This document shows, piece after piece, positions 12,928-21,705 of a DNA stretch of 30,529 bases. Numbering within the stretch: the first letter of the stretch is position 1; the number at the start of each line of letters is the position of its first letter. Below the pieces are notes generated by a model. It had not been told where the DNA came from, ran no database searches, and worked only from the letters and a program-made list of their open reading frames with translations. The stretch spans positions 9,125 through 39,653 of IMG/VR virus record IMGVR_UViG_3300030101_003050; one strand, 5' to 3'. The position numbers were made by a program, and so were the translations under genes. The DNA comes from a virus.

Positions 12928-13203
12928 ATGAAACAAGTAGTTATACCAGTAGGTAAAAGATTGTTAATCAAAAGAAAAGCTGCAGAGACTAAAACAGCAT
13001 CAGGAATTATTATACCAGAAATAGCTCAAAAAAAAGAGTTTAAAGGTACAGTAGTTGGAGTTGGTGCTGAGGTAGAAGAAATATCTGTAGGAGATGAGGT
13101 ACAATATGCAGAGCATGCTATGCCTACACCAATGAAACATGAAGGTGAGGAGCATTTACTTCTTCAAGCTGGAGATGTATTTGCTATCATAAGATATGAG
13201 TAG
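12928..13203 (+). CDS. groES: GroES-like co-chaperonin (Cpn10)
   Basis: A 91-aa protein over the whole Cpn10 length. It has VIPVGKRLLIKRK at the N-terminus, the mobile loop ETKTASGIIIPEIAQ with the hydrophobic III tripeptide that binds GroEL, the FKGTVVGVG strand, SVGDEVQYAE, and the closing GDVFAIIRYE. The roof hairpin is replaced by a His/Met-rich turn (AEHAMPTPMKH). The reading frame is open 18 codons upstream, but that part lies in the previous gene, and the ATG at 12928 gives the canonical start. It would cap host GroEL to fold phage proteins, as T4 gp31 does for the capsid protein. Its place directly upstream of terminase supports this. The terminase gene overlaps it by 8 bases. Confidence 0.93.
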   Translation: MKQVVIPVGKRLLIKRKAAETKTASGIIIPEIAQKKEFKGTVVGVGAEVEEISVGDEVQYAEHAMPTPMKHEGEEHLLLQAGDVFAIIRYE

Positions 13204-15385
13204 GATTATTCCAACATATGAGAAAGGGAAATGGAGCACTACTGAATTTGAAAATGATCTTGACTTTAGAGAATACCTAGAGACTATTTTTAAAGAGCCA
13301 GGTAAATATGGATTTACTGAAGTGGCATTAGAGTTCAACAAAGAAGCCCGCACATTTAATGAGCAGGGCTTCTATTGTAATGCTCCTTTTAGATCTAAAG
13401 ATTTTACTTCTTACTGGGAGGATCAAAAAAATAAATGTAGGCAGGGAGTAATATACAAGGATAATAATCATGAATGGTATCTTACAAGAGATTACTATAT
13501 GTGGTTAAACTTCTTACCTATTTTTGACAAAGAAGAAAAACATTATGGTTTTGCAAAAGTACGTGATGCACAGTATCATATGGCTTTGTATGAAATACTA
13601 GCAGAGTTAAATAATCAGCATTCTGCTATTCTCAAGAAAAGACAGATAGCATCTTCTTATTTTCATATGGCTAAAATTATAAACCAGTATTGGTTTGAAG
13701 AAGGTTCTATATGCAAAATAGGTGCATCATTAAAAGATTATATTAATGATAAAGGATCTTGGAAGTTTTTAGAAGAATATAAAACATTTTTAAATGAGCA
13801 TACAGCCTGGTATAGACCAAGCAATCCTGAAAAAGTTTTATTATGGCAACAACAGATTGAAGTTAAAGTTAATAATAGAAAAACCTCTAGAGGATTAAAA
13901 TCTAAAATACAAGGTGCATCTTTTGAAAAGAATGCAACAACTGGTGTAGGTGGACCTTGTACTTACTTTTTTCATGAGGAGGCAGGTATTGCAAAAAATA
14001 TGATGCAAACTTATGAGTACTTGCGTCCTGCAATGTCATCAGGTATGGTTACTACTGGTATGTTTATAGCTGCTGGATCAGTGGGTGATTTGGAACAATG
14101 TAACCCACTAAAAGAAATGATATTAAATCCAGGAGCAAATGATATATATGCTGTAGAAACTAATCTAATGGACGCTGATGGTACTATTGGTATGGCAGGT
14201 CTATTTATTCCTGAACAGTGGTCTATGCCACCTTATATTGATGAATATGGCAACTCACAGATAGATGAAGCTATTAAAGCTATACTTATAGAAAGACAAC
14301 GTTGGAAGAATGAGCTAAGTGGTGAACAATATCAGTTAAGAATATCTCAGAAACCTTTGAATATTGCAGAAGCTTTTGCATATAGAAAAGAATCTGTTTT
14401 TCCACAAGGGATACTAAGCAAACAACTTAAAAAGATAGAAGAAAAAGAATATCCATATGAGTTGATTAATTTAGAAAGAGATCAAACTGGCATAATAGCA
14501 AAGAGAACAAAAAAATTACCTATATCTGATTTTCCTGTAAATAAAAAACAGACAGATAAAACCGGATCTATTGTGGTTTGGGAAAGACCTGCAAGTAAAA
14601 GACCAGACTTTGGTTGTTACTATGCATCTATTGACCCTGTATCAGAAGGTAAGACTACAACATCAGATTCTTTATGTAGCATCTATGTATATAAAAATGC
14701 TATAGAAGTTACAAGAGAGTTGCCAAGTGGAGATGTAGAACAGTTTATTGAAAAAGATAAAATAGTTGCTGCATGGTGTGGAAGATTTGATGATATAAAT
14801 AAAACTCATGAAAGATTAGAAATGATCATAGAGTGGTATAATGCATGGACTATAGTTGAAAATAATATATCATTATTTATACAACATATGATTGCAAGAA
14901 AGAAACAAAGGTATTTAGTACCTAAACAACAAATATTATTTTTAAAAGATCTTGGATCAAATAGAACAGTATATCAAGAATATGGTTGGAAAAATACAGG
15001 AACATTATTTAAAAGTCATTTAATATCATATGCTATTGAATTTTTAAGAGAAGTAATAGATGAAGAGTTAGATGACAATGGCAATGTTATGCAGCAAACA
15101 CTGGGTGTAGAAAGAATACCAGATCCAATGTTATTAAAAGAAATGTTAGCTTACTATCCAGGACTAAACGTGGATAGACTAGTTGCCTTTGGTGCTTTAA
15201 TTGCATTTGCTAAAATTCAACAATCTAATAGAGGATACTCTAAAAGACGTGAATCAGAGGATAATTCCTTGGTAAATTCACAAAAAATAAGTAAATTAAA
15301 GTATAGTCCGTTTAGGAATATAGGTTATAATAAAAGACAATCTAACCCAAGAATGAGAAGATCTGGCTTCAAAAATTATAAATAG
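13196..15385 (+). CDS. terL: Terminase large subunit (ATPase-nuclease)
   Basis: A 729-aa packaging motor that binds the portal and cuts concatemers. The ATPase part has Walker B YFFHEEAG at 257-264 and a coupling segment GMFIAAGSVGD at 288-298. The usual Walker A region reads LKKRQIASSYFHMA (147-159): it keeps the KRQ lead but has Ala and Ser where Gly and Lys are normally found. The RuvC-like nuclease has D480 (YASIDPVSEG), E555 (IVENNIS) and D660 (NVDRLVAFGA), the expected triad. A basic tail (RRES to KNYK) ends the protein. It overlaps groES by 8 bases and the portal follows without a gap. The assignment is firm. Confidence 0.93.
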   Translation: MSRIIPTYEKGKWSTTEFENDLDFREYLETIFKEPGKYGFTEVALEFNKEARTFNEQGFYCNAPFRSKDFTSYWEDQKNKCRQGVIYKDNNHEWYLTRDYYMWLNFLPIFDKEEKHYGFAKVRDAQYHMALYEILAELNNQHSAILKKRQIASSYFHMAKIINQYWFEEGSICKIGASLKDYINDKGSWKFLEEYKTFLNEHTAWYRPSNPEKVLLWQQQIEVKVNNRKTSRGLKSKIQGASFEKNATTGVGGPCTYFFHEEAGIAKNMMQTYEYLRPAMSSGMVTTGMFIAAGSVGDLEQCNPLKEMILNPGANDIYAVETNLMDADGTIGMAGLFIPEQWSMPPYIDEYGNSQIDEAIKAILIERQRWKNELSGEQYQLRISQKPLNIAEAFAYRKESVFPQGILSKQLKKIEEKEYPYELINLERDQTGIIAKRTKKLPISDFPVNKKQTDKTGSIVVWERPASKRPDFGCYYASIDPVSEGKTTTSDSLCSIYVYKNAIEVTRELPSGDVEQFIEKDKIVAAWCGRFDDINKTHERLEMIIEWYNAWTIVENNISLFIQHMIARKKQRYLVPKQQILFLKDLGSNRTVYQEYGWKNTGTLFKSHLISYAIEFLREVIDEELDDNGNVMQQTLGVERIPDPMLLKEMLAYYPGLNVDRLVAFGALIAFAKIQQSNRGYSKRRESEDNSLVNSQKISKLKYSPFRNIGYNKRQSNPRMRRSGFKNYK

Positions 15386-18136
15386 ATGAAAGTATTAAAT
15401 GCAATGCAAATGAAAAATGGGGCACGTGCTGAAAGCGGACCTACATTTTCAAACTTAACTCAACCAGTTCAGTTTTTACCGTATAAGAAAAAAACTGATG
15501 ATTGGGCAGCATGGAACTTAGATTGGTTAGAAATGCAAGGAATAGAGTTTTTACGTATAAACTCTAGAAGGTTATTAAAAAATTATAAGTTAGCAAAAGG
15601 TGTAATAGATAAAACAGATTATATAGTTGAGCCTGATAATGAGTATAAAGATCTCATGGATGTATTAACTACAGAAAATGATTCTGCACTAGAACTTAAG
15701 TTTTACCCTATAGTACCTAATGTTATAAATGTATTAACAGGTGAGTTTGCAAAAAGATATTCTAAGGTCCAGTTTAGAGCAACTGATGATGCATCTTATA
15801 ATGAAATGCTAGAAGCTAAAAGAATTCAAATAGAAGAAGCATTACTTGCTGAAGCAGAATCAGAGTTAATACGTAGAATGATAGAGATGGGCATGGACCC
15901 AGGATCTGAGGAAGCACAACAACAATTAAATCCAGAATCTTTAAAATCATTACCAGAGATAGAAGACTTTTTTAGCAAGTCTTATAGAAGTATGGTAGAA
16001 GAGTGGGCATCTCACCAACTTGCAGTAGATGAAGAAAGATTTAAAATGCAAGAACTTGAAGAAAGAGGATTTAGAGATATGCTAATTGCTGATAGAGAGT
16101 TTTGGCATTTCCGTATGTTAGAGGATGATTATGATGTAGAGTTATGGAATCCTGTATTAACATTCTATCAAAAGTCTCCAGACCAAAGATATATTGCAGA
16201 TTCAAACTATGTAGGTAAAGTAGACTTAATGACTGTATCTGATGTGGTAGATAAGTATGGATATTTAATGAATGAAAAACAATTAAAGTCATTACAAAAA
16301 ATTTATCCAGCAAGATCAGCACAATATCAAGTAAATGGATATCAGAATGATGGTGCATACTATGATCCTAAAAGATCTCATGAATGGAATACAAACATGC
16401 CAGGCTTGCCTTATAGACAGTTTGTAAGTAACTTTCATAATGACCCTGCAAGAGGTGGAGATATACTAAGTCAAATATTAGATGAGAATGAAGATGTATC
16501 TATGTGGGGTGAAGGTAACTTAATGAGAGTTGCAACTATATACTGGAAGACACAACGTAGAGTTGGTCATCTTACAAAAGTAGAATTTGATGGTGAAATC
16601 ACGCAAGAGATTGTAGATGAAACATTTAGAATTACTAAAAAAGCAGTATATGATACTTCAATATTTAAACATAAAACTAAAGAGAATCTTTTAGAAGGAG
16701 AACATATAGATTGGATATGGATAAATGAAGTATGGGGTGGAGTTAAAATAGGACCTAATCTACCGGCTATGTGGCAAACTACTATGGGTGATAACATAAA
16801 CCCAATATACTTAGGTATAAATAGAAAGAAGCCAGGAAGATTGCCTTTCCAATTTAAAGGTGATAATAGTTTATATGGTTGTAAGTTACCGGTTGAAGGT
16901 AGAGTTTTTTCTGATAGAAATACTAGATCAACTTCTTTAGTTGATTTAATGAAAGCATATCAAGTTGGATACAATATGGTTAATAACCAGATTGCTGATA
17001 TTCTAATAGATGAATTAGGTACAGTAATTATGTTTGATCAAAATGCATTACCACGTCATTCAATGGGTGAAGACTGGGGTAAGAATAATTATGCAAAAGC
17101 ATGGGTAGCAATGAAAGATTTTCAAATGTTACCTCTTGATACATCAATTACAAATACTGAGAATGCAACTAACTTTAATCATTATCAAACTCTAAATATG
17201 GAGCAGACTAATAGATTAATGTCTAGGATTCAACTTGCAAATTATTTTAAACAACAGTGTTTTGATGCTATTGGTATTAATCCTCAACGTTTAGGTGGGG
17301 CTGTATCTGCGCAAACAGCAACAGGTGTTGTACAAGCAATGCAGCAATCATATGCACAAACAGAAATGTATTTTGTACAGCATTCAGATCATCTTATGCC
17401 AAGAGTGCATCAAATGAGAACTGACTTAGCACAGTTCTATTACAGTTCAAATCCAAGTCTAAGGTTGCAATATATATCTACAGAAGCAGAAAAAGTTAAT
17501 TTCCAAATTAATGGAACAGATCTATTAATGAGAGATTTTAATGTATTTGCAACAACTAAAACTAATCATAGAGCTATTTTAGAAAGTCTTAAACAAATGG
17601 CTCTTACAAATAATACAACAGGAGCAAGTATTTATGAGCTAGGTAACATTGTAAAAGCTGATTCTATTGCAGAAGTTTCTGATATACTTAAAGATTCAGA
17701 AACTAGATTGCAGAAACAAAGACAGCAAGATATGGAACAACAGCGTCAATTACAAGAACAACAGTTACAAGCTAAGGCTCAAGAAGAACAACAGAAACTA
17801 CAAGTTGAAATGTCTGAGAATGAGAAAGATAGACAAAATGATGTTCTTCTAGCAGAAATTAGATCAGCAGGATATGGTTCAATGGTTGATATAAACAAGA
17901 ATGAACAGTCTGATTATATGGATGCAATGAAAGATATTAGAGAGACTACTCAGTACAGAGAACAGATGAATATGAAGCGTGAAGAAAACGCTAGTAAATC
18001 TGCAATGGAAAATAGTAGACTTAGTGTAGAAAGAGAGAAAATAGCTGCTTCAAAACAAATAGCTGACACAAAACTTCAAATTGCAAGAGAAAACAAAAAT
18101 AAATATGATTCTCCAAAAACAAAAGAAGATAAGTAA
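15386..18136 (+). CDS. Portal protein
   Basis: A 916-aa protein directly after the terminase. The first 750 residues are the mixed alpha/beta body expected of a portal (for example RINSRRLLKNYKLAKGVIDK, FYPIVPNVINVLTGEFAKRY, and a long basic and aromatic middle). From about 765 to the end it is a Gln/Glu/Lys-rich coiled coil (QKQRQQDMEQQRQLQEQQLQ). The long C-terminal coil is longer than in typical portals and may reach into the capsid. Size, position between terminase and scaffold, and sequence character all agree; the exact family is not confirmed. A 12-base repeat copy starts 1 base after its stop. Confidence 0.87.
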   Translation: MKVLNAMQMKNGARAESGPTFSNLTQPVQFLPYKKKTDDWAAWNLDWLEMQGIEFLRINSRRLLKNYKLAKGVIDKTDYIVEPDNEYKDLMDVLTTENDSALELKFYPIVPNVINVLTGEFAKRYSKVQFRATDDASYNEMLEAKRIQIEEALLAEAESELIRRMIEMGMDPGSEEAQQQLNPESLKSLPEIEDFFSKSYRSMVEEWASHQLAVDEERFKMQELEERGFRDMLIADREFWHFRMLEDDYDVELWNPVLTFYQKSPDQRYIADSNYVGKVDLMTVSDVVDKYGYLMNEKQLKSLQKIYPARSAQYQVNGYQNDGAYYDPKRSHEWNTNMPGLPYRQFVSNFHNDPARGGDILSQILDENEDVSMWGEGNLMRVATIYWKTQRRVGHLTKVEFDGEITQEIVDETFRITKKAVYDTSIFKHKTKENLLEGEHIDWIWINEVWGGVKIGPNLPAMWQTTMGDNINPIYLGINRKKPGRLPFQFKGDNSLYGCKLPVEGRVFSDRNTRSTSLVDLMKAYQVGYNMVNNQIADILIDELGTVIMFDQNALPRHSMGEDWGKNNYAKAWVAMKDFQMLPLDTSITNTENATNFNHYQTLNMEQTNRLMSRIQLANYFKQQCFDAIGINPQRLGGAVSAQTATGVVQAMQQSYAQTEMYFVQHSDHLMPRVHQMRTDLAQFYYSSNPSLRLQYISTEAEKVNFQINGTDLLMRDFNVFATTKTNHRAILESLKQMALTNNTTGASIYELGNIVKADSIAEVSDILKDSETRLQKQRQQDMEQQRQLQEQQLQAKAQEEQQKLQVEMSENEKDRQNDVLLAEIRSAGYGSMVDINKNEQSDYMDAMKDIRETTQYREQMNMKREENASKSAMENSRLSVEREKIAASKQIADTKLQIARENKNKYDSPKTKEDK

Positions 18137-18137
18137 G

Positions 18138-18149
18138 CGTTAGCTATAT
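18138..18149 (+). repeat. 12-base motif CGTTAGCTATAT, copy 3
   Basis: The copy lies 1 base after the portal stop codon, at the left end of the 129-base gap before the scaffold gene. A TATATTAT box follows about 70 bases later. Confidence 0.7.
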
Positions 18150-18213
18150 ACTGCAAAATATTTTCAATTTTTAGAAAATTTATTAAGTTTATTGTAATGA
18201 TAATATAGAAAAG

Positions 18214-18238
18214 TTTCTGTATATTATTATTGTAACAA
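18214..18238 (+). promoter_or_regulatory. Phage promoter-like motif A (before scaffold)
   Basis: TTTCTGTATATTATTATT followed by GTAACAA agrees at nearly every base with 23464-23488. It lies about 28 bases upstream of the scaffold start codon. The shared core is T-rich, then TGTATATTAT, then AT and GTAACAA. Confidence 0.6.
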
Positions 18239-18265
18239 GTATTAATTATTAAAACCAACATAATT

Positions 18266-19597
18266 ATGGCAACTGAAACACAAACTGTGAATAGTAACGT
18301 AGAACAAGTAGAAGTAAATTTAGATGAGATCTTTAATGCTGCACCAAGTGGAGCTGATATGATCCAAGATACTACTACAAAACCAAAAAACATATTCTCT
18401 GGCTTAGGTAAAGCCTCAGCTGATATGTCTTTTGCAGATCCTGATAAAGATGATAAGGATGATTTAAATGCAAAAGTTGAAGAGAGTAAAGAAGAACCAG
18501 CAACTGAAGAAGTTAAAGCAGAGGTTGAAGAAAAAAAGGAAGAAGTAACAGAAGAACCTAAAGAAAAAGTAGATGAGATTTTTGAAGCTTTAGATCCTAG
18601 TAATGAAGTTGAAGAAGAAGAAGTAGCAGAAACTAAGACTAAAGAAAAAAGAGGTAGAAAAGCAATAAGCGGTATCTCAGACGTATTTACTAAGTTGATT
18701 AAAGATGATAAGATTGTTCCTTTTGATGATGATAAACCATTGGTAGAATACACTGCAAAAGACTGGGAGGAGCTTATTGAAGCTAACTTAGAAGAAAAAG
18801 CAAGACAAGTAAGAAGTGAAACTCCTAAACAATTTTTTCAGAGCTTACCACAAGAATTACAAATAGCTGCTAAATATGTAGCTGATGGTGGTAAAGATTT
18901 AAAGAGTTTATTTACAACTCTAGGTCAAGTTGAAGAAACAAAAAGCATTGATGTTAAATCTGTAGCTGGACAAGAAAGAATTATCACTGAATATTTAAGT
19001 GCAACCGGATATGGTACAGCAGAAGATATTCAAGAAGAAATAGAAATTTGGAAAGACTTAGGTAAATTAGAAACACAAGCTAATAAGTTTAAACCAAAGT
19101 TAGATAAGATGCAAGAAAAAGTTGTTGCACAAAAACTAAAAGAGCAAGAGCTTAAAAAGAAACAACAACAAAATGCATCACAACAGTATATGAAAAATGT
19201 TTATGAAACATTAAAAGAAGGTAAATTAGGTGATATCAAAGTTGATAGAAAGACTCAAGCCATGTTATATAATGGTTTAGTTCAGCCTAACTATCCTTCA
19301 GTAAGTGGAACCAACACTAATTTATTAGGACACTTACTAGAAAAGTATCAATTTGTTGAGCCAAACTACGCATTAATATCTGAGGCTTTATGGTTATTGC
19401 AAGATCCTGAAGGATATAAAGCTAAGATCATGGATAAAGGTGCTCAGAAAAGTGTAGAGAAAACGGTTAGAAAACTGAAGAGTGAACAAGCAAATGTAGG
19501 TGGAGCATCATTAGGTGTTGCACAAGCAGAAGAAGAAAGCAAGAGAAGTTCAAAAAGAAAGATTACTAGACCGGCAAACATATTTAAAAGAATTTAA
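18266..19597 (+). CDS. Scaffold-like / capsid assembly protein
   Basis: A 443-aa protein. Residues 1-50 are polar with an NIFSGLGK segment, residues about 60-130 are very acidic (many E and K repeats), the middle is a helical body with coiled-coil stretches at about 270-310 (KLDKMQEKVVAQKLKEQELK), and the last 20 residues are basic (SSKRKITRPANIFKRI). A basic C-terminal tail that binds the capsid inner face is a hallmark of scaffolds. The gene lies between portal and major capsid, where scaffolds sit. It has its own promoter-like motif. No protease motif is seen. The call is inference from architecture and place. Confidence 0.75.
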   Translation: MATETQTVNSNVEQVEVNLDEIFNAAPSGADMIQDTTTKPKNIFSGLGKASADMSFADPDKDDKDDLNAKVEESKEEPATEEVKAEVEEKKEEVTEEPKEKVDEIFEALDPSNEVEEEEVAETKTKEKRGRKAISGISDVFTKLIKDDKIVPFDDDKPLVEYTAKDWEELIEANLEEKARQVRSETPKQFFQSLPQELQIAAKYVADGGKDLKSLFTTLGQVEETKSIDVKSVAGQERIITEYLSATGYGTAEDIQEEIEIWKDLGKLETQANKFKPKLDKMQEKVVAQKLKEQELKKKQQQNASQQYMKNVYETLKEGKLGDIKVDRKTQAMLYNGLVQPNYPSVSGTNTNLLGHLLEKYQFVEPNYALISEALWLLQDPEGYKAKIMDKGAQKSVEKTVRKLKSEQANVGGASLGVAQAEEESKRSSKRKITRPANIFKRI

Positions 19598-19654
19598 TTA
19601 GGTAAATTAAATGTATAAACTGAAAATTAATTATTAATCAAAAACAATCAAATT

Positions 19655-21274
19655 ATGGCAACTCCAGTTTTAAATAATGGGATTTTCCTACGTGATACAA
19701 GCTATAAAGCAAGTTCACATATTGATTCTTATCACCTTACCCAGATGCTTGGTAACCCTGAGCCTATGGATATGGGACCAATTGATTTATGGGCTATGAC
19801 CCAGAAGGTAGAAATGCCTTTATATCAAATGGCTTCTTTTGGTGGAAAGAACACAATATTAGTGGATAACGCTAGAGGTGAGTACAAGTGGCAAACTCCT
19901 GTTGCACAGGATCTTCCTTATATTGTGGCTGACATTGAGCCTGCTAATACTAGCAAAGGTGTAGATGGAACACTATTTAAGATCAAGATCAACAAAAGGA
20001 CTTTTGGACATGGTGACATTATTACTTATGATAAGTATAATGGATTAGAATTGTACATTACAGCTGATGATATTATCCCAGCAGGTGATGGATATGTCTA
20101 CACAGTCCAATTAGTTAACAACAACAACTCAGCGGTATTAGATAACAAATACTTAGCTAAAGGTACTAAGTTCTTCAGAAAAGGTTCTGCAAGAGGTGAG
20201 TACGGAGAAAGATTCTCTGATATTGAAACAGGTTCAGGTTTCCGTGAGTTCTACAACTATGTAGGAGGAGCAGAAGCTCATGTACACTATTCAATTTCTT
20301 CAAGAGCAGATTTAATGATCAAAGGCGGATTAAACGCTGATGGTACTGTACCTGTTACTGAAATATGGAGAAACTACAACACAGATCCAAATAATCCATC
20401 TGTACCTAGTATTGAAGGATTAGTAGCAAACATGGGTAAAGCGGGTGCAAGAGAAGCATTTGAGAATGGAACTCTTACAAGAACTTTCATTACAAATATG
20501 GAAGCAGCTCACTTATCTAAGATTGCAACGGATATTGAAACTTACCTAATGTGGGGTAAAGGTGGTAGAATTAAGCAAGACGGTCCAGATGACATTAGAT
20601 TATCTGTAGGTTTATGGTCACAGTTAGATAACTCATTTAAGAGAGTTTACAACAAGTCATCATTTACACTTGATATGTTTAAATCTGAACTTTACAACTT
20701 CTATCAAGGTAAAGTTGAATTCAAAGGACCAGATCCACAAAGATCACTTGTTGTACAAACAGGTATTGGTGGTATGCAATTAATCAACAAAGCTATTGCT
20801 GATGAAGTGTATGGTTCAGGTCTAGTACAAAATGCTTCACAAATTGGAGCAGTAACAGGACAAGGAATGGACTTAGATTATGGTTTTGCTTACACAAGCT
20901 TTACTATTCCATTCTTAGCTAATGTTAAGTTTGTATTGAACCCGGCATTTGATAATTTAAATACTAATGACATTGAGAATCCATTAATTGATGGAAGACC
21001 ATTAAGTTCATTTAGCTTTATTATCTTTGATGTTACTGATGAAGGAAATGATAACATTCACTTGTTAAAACTTTCTTGGGATAATCAACTTAAGTGGTTC
21101 TACCAAAATGGTACTATGGACTACATGGGAAGAACTCAAGGATTTGCTTCTACAGGTCAATTCAATGGGTATAGAGTATATATGACTCAAACCATGCCAG
21201 CTGTATGGGTTAAAGATCCGACTAAAGTTCTTAAAATAGTAATGAGAAACCCAGTTACTGGAGGATCATTCTAA
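19655..21274 (+). CDS. Major capsid protein
   Basis: A 539-aa protein, rich in Asn, Asp and Gly, starting MATPVLNNGIFLRDTSYKAS. It contains YKWQTPVAQDLPYIVADI, TFGHGDIITYDKYNG, GERFSDIETGSGFREFYNYV and a C-terminus ending VMRNPVTGGSF. Length, composition, no membrane segment, the gene order portal-scaffold-this, the A-rich leader and a strong terminator directly after it all point to the capsid shell protein, presumably HK97-fold. I see no lead peptide for certain. The assignment rests on position and character, not on a confirmed match. Confidence 0.85.
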   Translation: MATPVLNNGIFLRDTSYKASSHIDSYHLTQMLGNPEPMDMGPIDLWAMTQKVEMPLYQMASFGGKNTILVDNARGEYKWQTPVAQDLPYIVADIEPANTSKGVDGTLFKIKINKRTFGHGDIITYDKYNGLELYITADDIIPAGDGYVYTVQLVNNNNSAVLDNKYLAKGTKFFRKGSARGEYGERFSDIETGSGFREFYNYVGGAEAHVHYSISSRADLMIKGGLNADGTVPVTEIWRNYNTDPNNPSVPSIEGLVANMGKAGAREAFENGTLTRTFITNMEAAHLSKIATDIETYLMWGKGGRIKQDGPDDIRLSVGLWSQLDNSFKRVYNKSSFTLDMFKSELYNFYQGKVEFKGPDPQRSLVVQTGIGGMQLINKAIADEVYGSGLVQNASQIGAVTGQGMDLDYGFAYTSFTIPFLANVKFVLNPAFDNLNTNDIENPLIDGRPLSSFSFIIFDVTDEGNDNIHLLKLSWDNQLKWFYQNGTMDYMGRTQGFASTGQFNGYRVYMTQTMPAVWVKDPTKVLKIVMRNPVTGGSF

Positions 21275-21289
21275 GAATTGTAATTAAAA

Positions 21290-21320
21290 GGGGAGGCGGG
21301 TCAAACCTCCTCCCTTTTTT
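21290..21320 (+). terminator. Strong terminator after the capsid gene
   Basis: GGGAGG (21291-21296) pairs with CCTCCC (21309-21314), with a C-T mismatch and then a GG/CC pair inside, and is followed by six T (21315-21320). It starts 16 bases after the capsid stop codon. Confidence 0.88.
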
Positions 21321-21348
21321 ATTTTTAACCTTTTAAAATATACTAATC

Positions 21349-21588
21349 ATGGGAGCACCAAAACAATTAACCAAGTTGAAGCAACAATTTGAAAGCCCAG
21401 CATTTGAAGGTGTATCAAGAGCAGAAACAGGTAATGCAAGATTACTACATGTAAATGAAGTAATTAGCTGGATCCGTGATGTAGCTGACTCAGATTCTTA
21501 TTTAGATAATGCAGCTGCTAAAGCAGCAGGACTAAAAAAAGGAGATATATATCATACTGCAGGACTTTTAAAAGTTGTTATTGACTAA
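21349..21588 (+). CDS. Small virion-associated protein with DNAAAKAAGLKKG domain
   Basis: A 79-aa protein starting MGAPKQLTKLKQQFESPAFE. Its end, DNAAAKAAGLKKGDIYHTAG followed by LLKVVID, matches a short module (xAAxAAGxxxGxxYxT..x.V.V) that I know from many phage structural proteins and fibre bases. It may be a capsid decoration or head-fibre-like protein, given its place right after the capsid gene. Production would be lower than capsid because of the terminator before it, unless read-through occurs. Confidence 0.72.
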   Translation: MGAPKQLTKLKQQFESPAFEGVSRAETGNARLLHVNEVISWIRDVADSDSYLDNAAAKAAGLKKGDIYHTAGLLKVVID

Positions 21589-21602
21589 CAGTCAAAAACT
21601 TT

Positions 21603-21625
21603 AGCAAGGATAAAACCTTGCTTTA
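21603..21625 (+). terminator. Hairpin after the small virion gene
   Basis: AGCAAGG (21603-21609) and CCTTGCT (21616-21622) form a 7-bp stem with a 6-base loop, followed only by TT AGAAAT. It is possibly a weak terminator or processing site. Confidence 0.5.
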
Positions 21626-21642
21626 GAAATATTAGTAATAAT

Positions 21643-21666
21643 AAAATGTGCAAAACATGCACTTTT
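21643..21666. terminator. Second hairpin in the same gap
   Basis: GTGCA (21648-21652) and TGCAC (21658-21662) pair around AAACA, flanked by AAAA on the left and TTTT on the right with a single mismatch between. It could terminate either strand weakly. Confidence 0.4.
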
Positions 21667-21705
21667 GACGTGAGTAACAATTATTAATTTTTAAAAAACC
21701 AAAAA

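Noticed and set aside
18076-18753. A 225-codon minus-strand frame across the portal end and scaffold start
   Set aside because: It is Ser/Leu-rich mirror sequence of the acidic scaffold N-terminus and covers the promoter gap.
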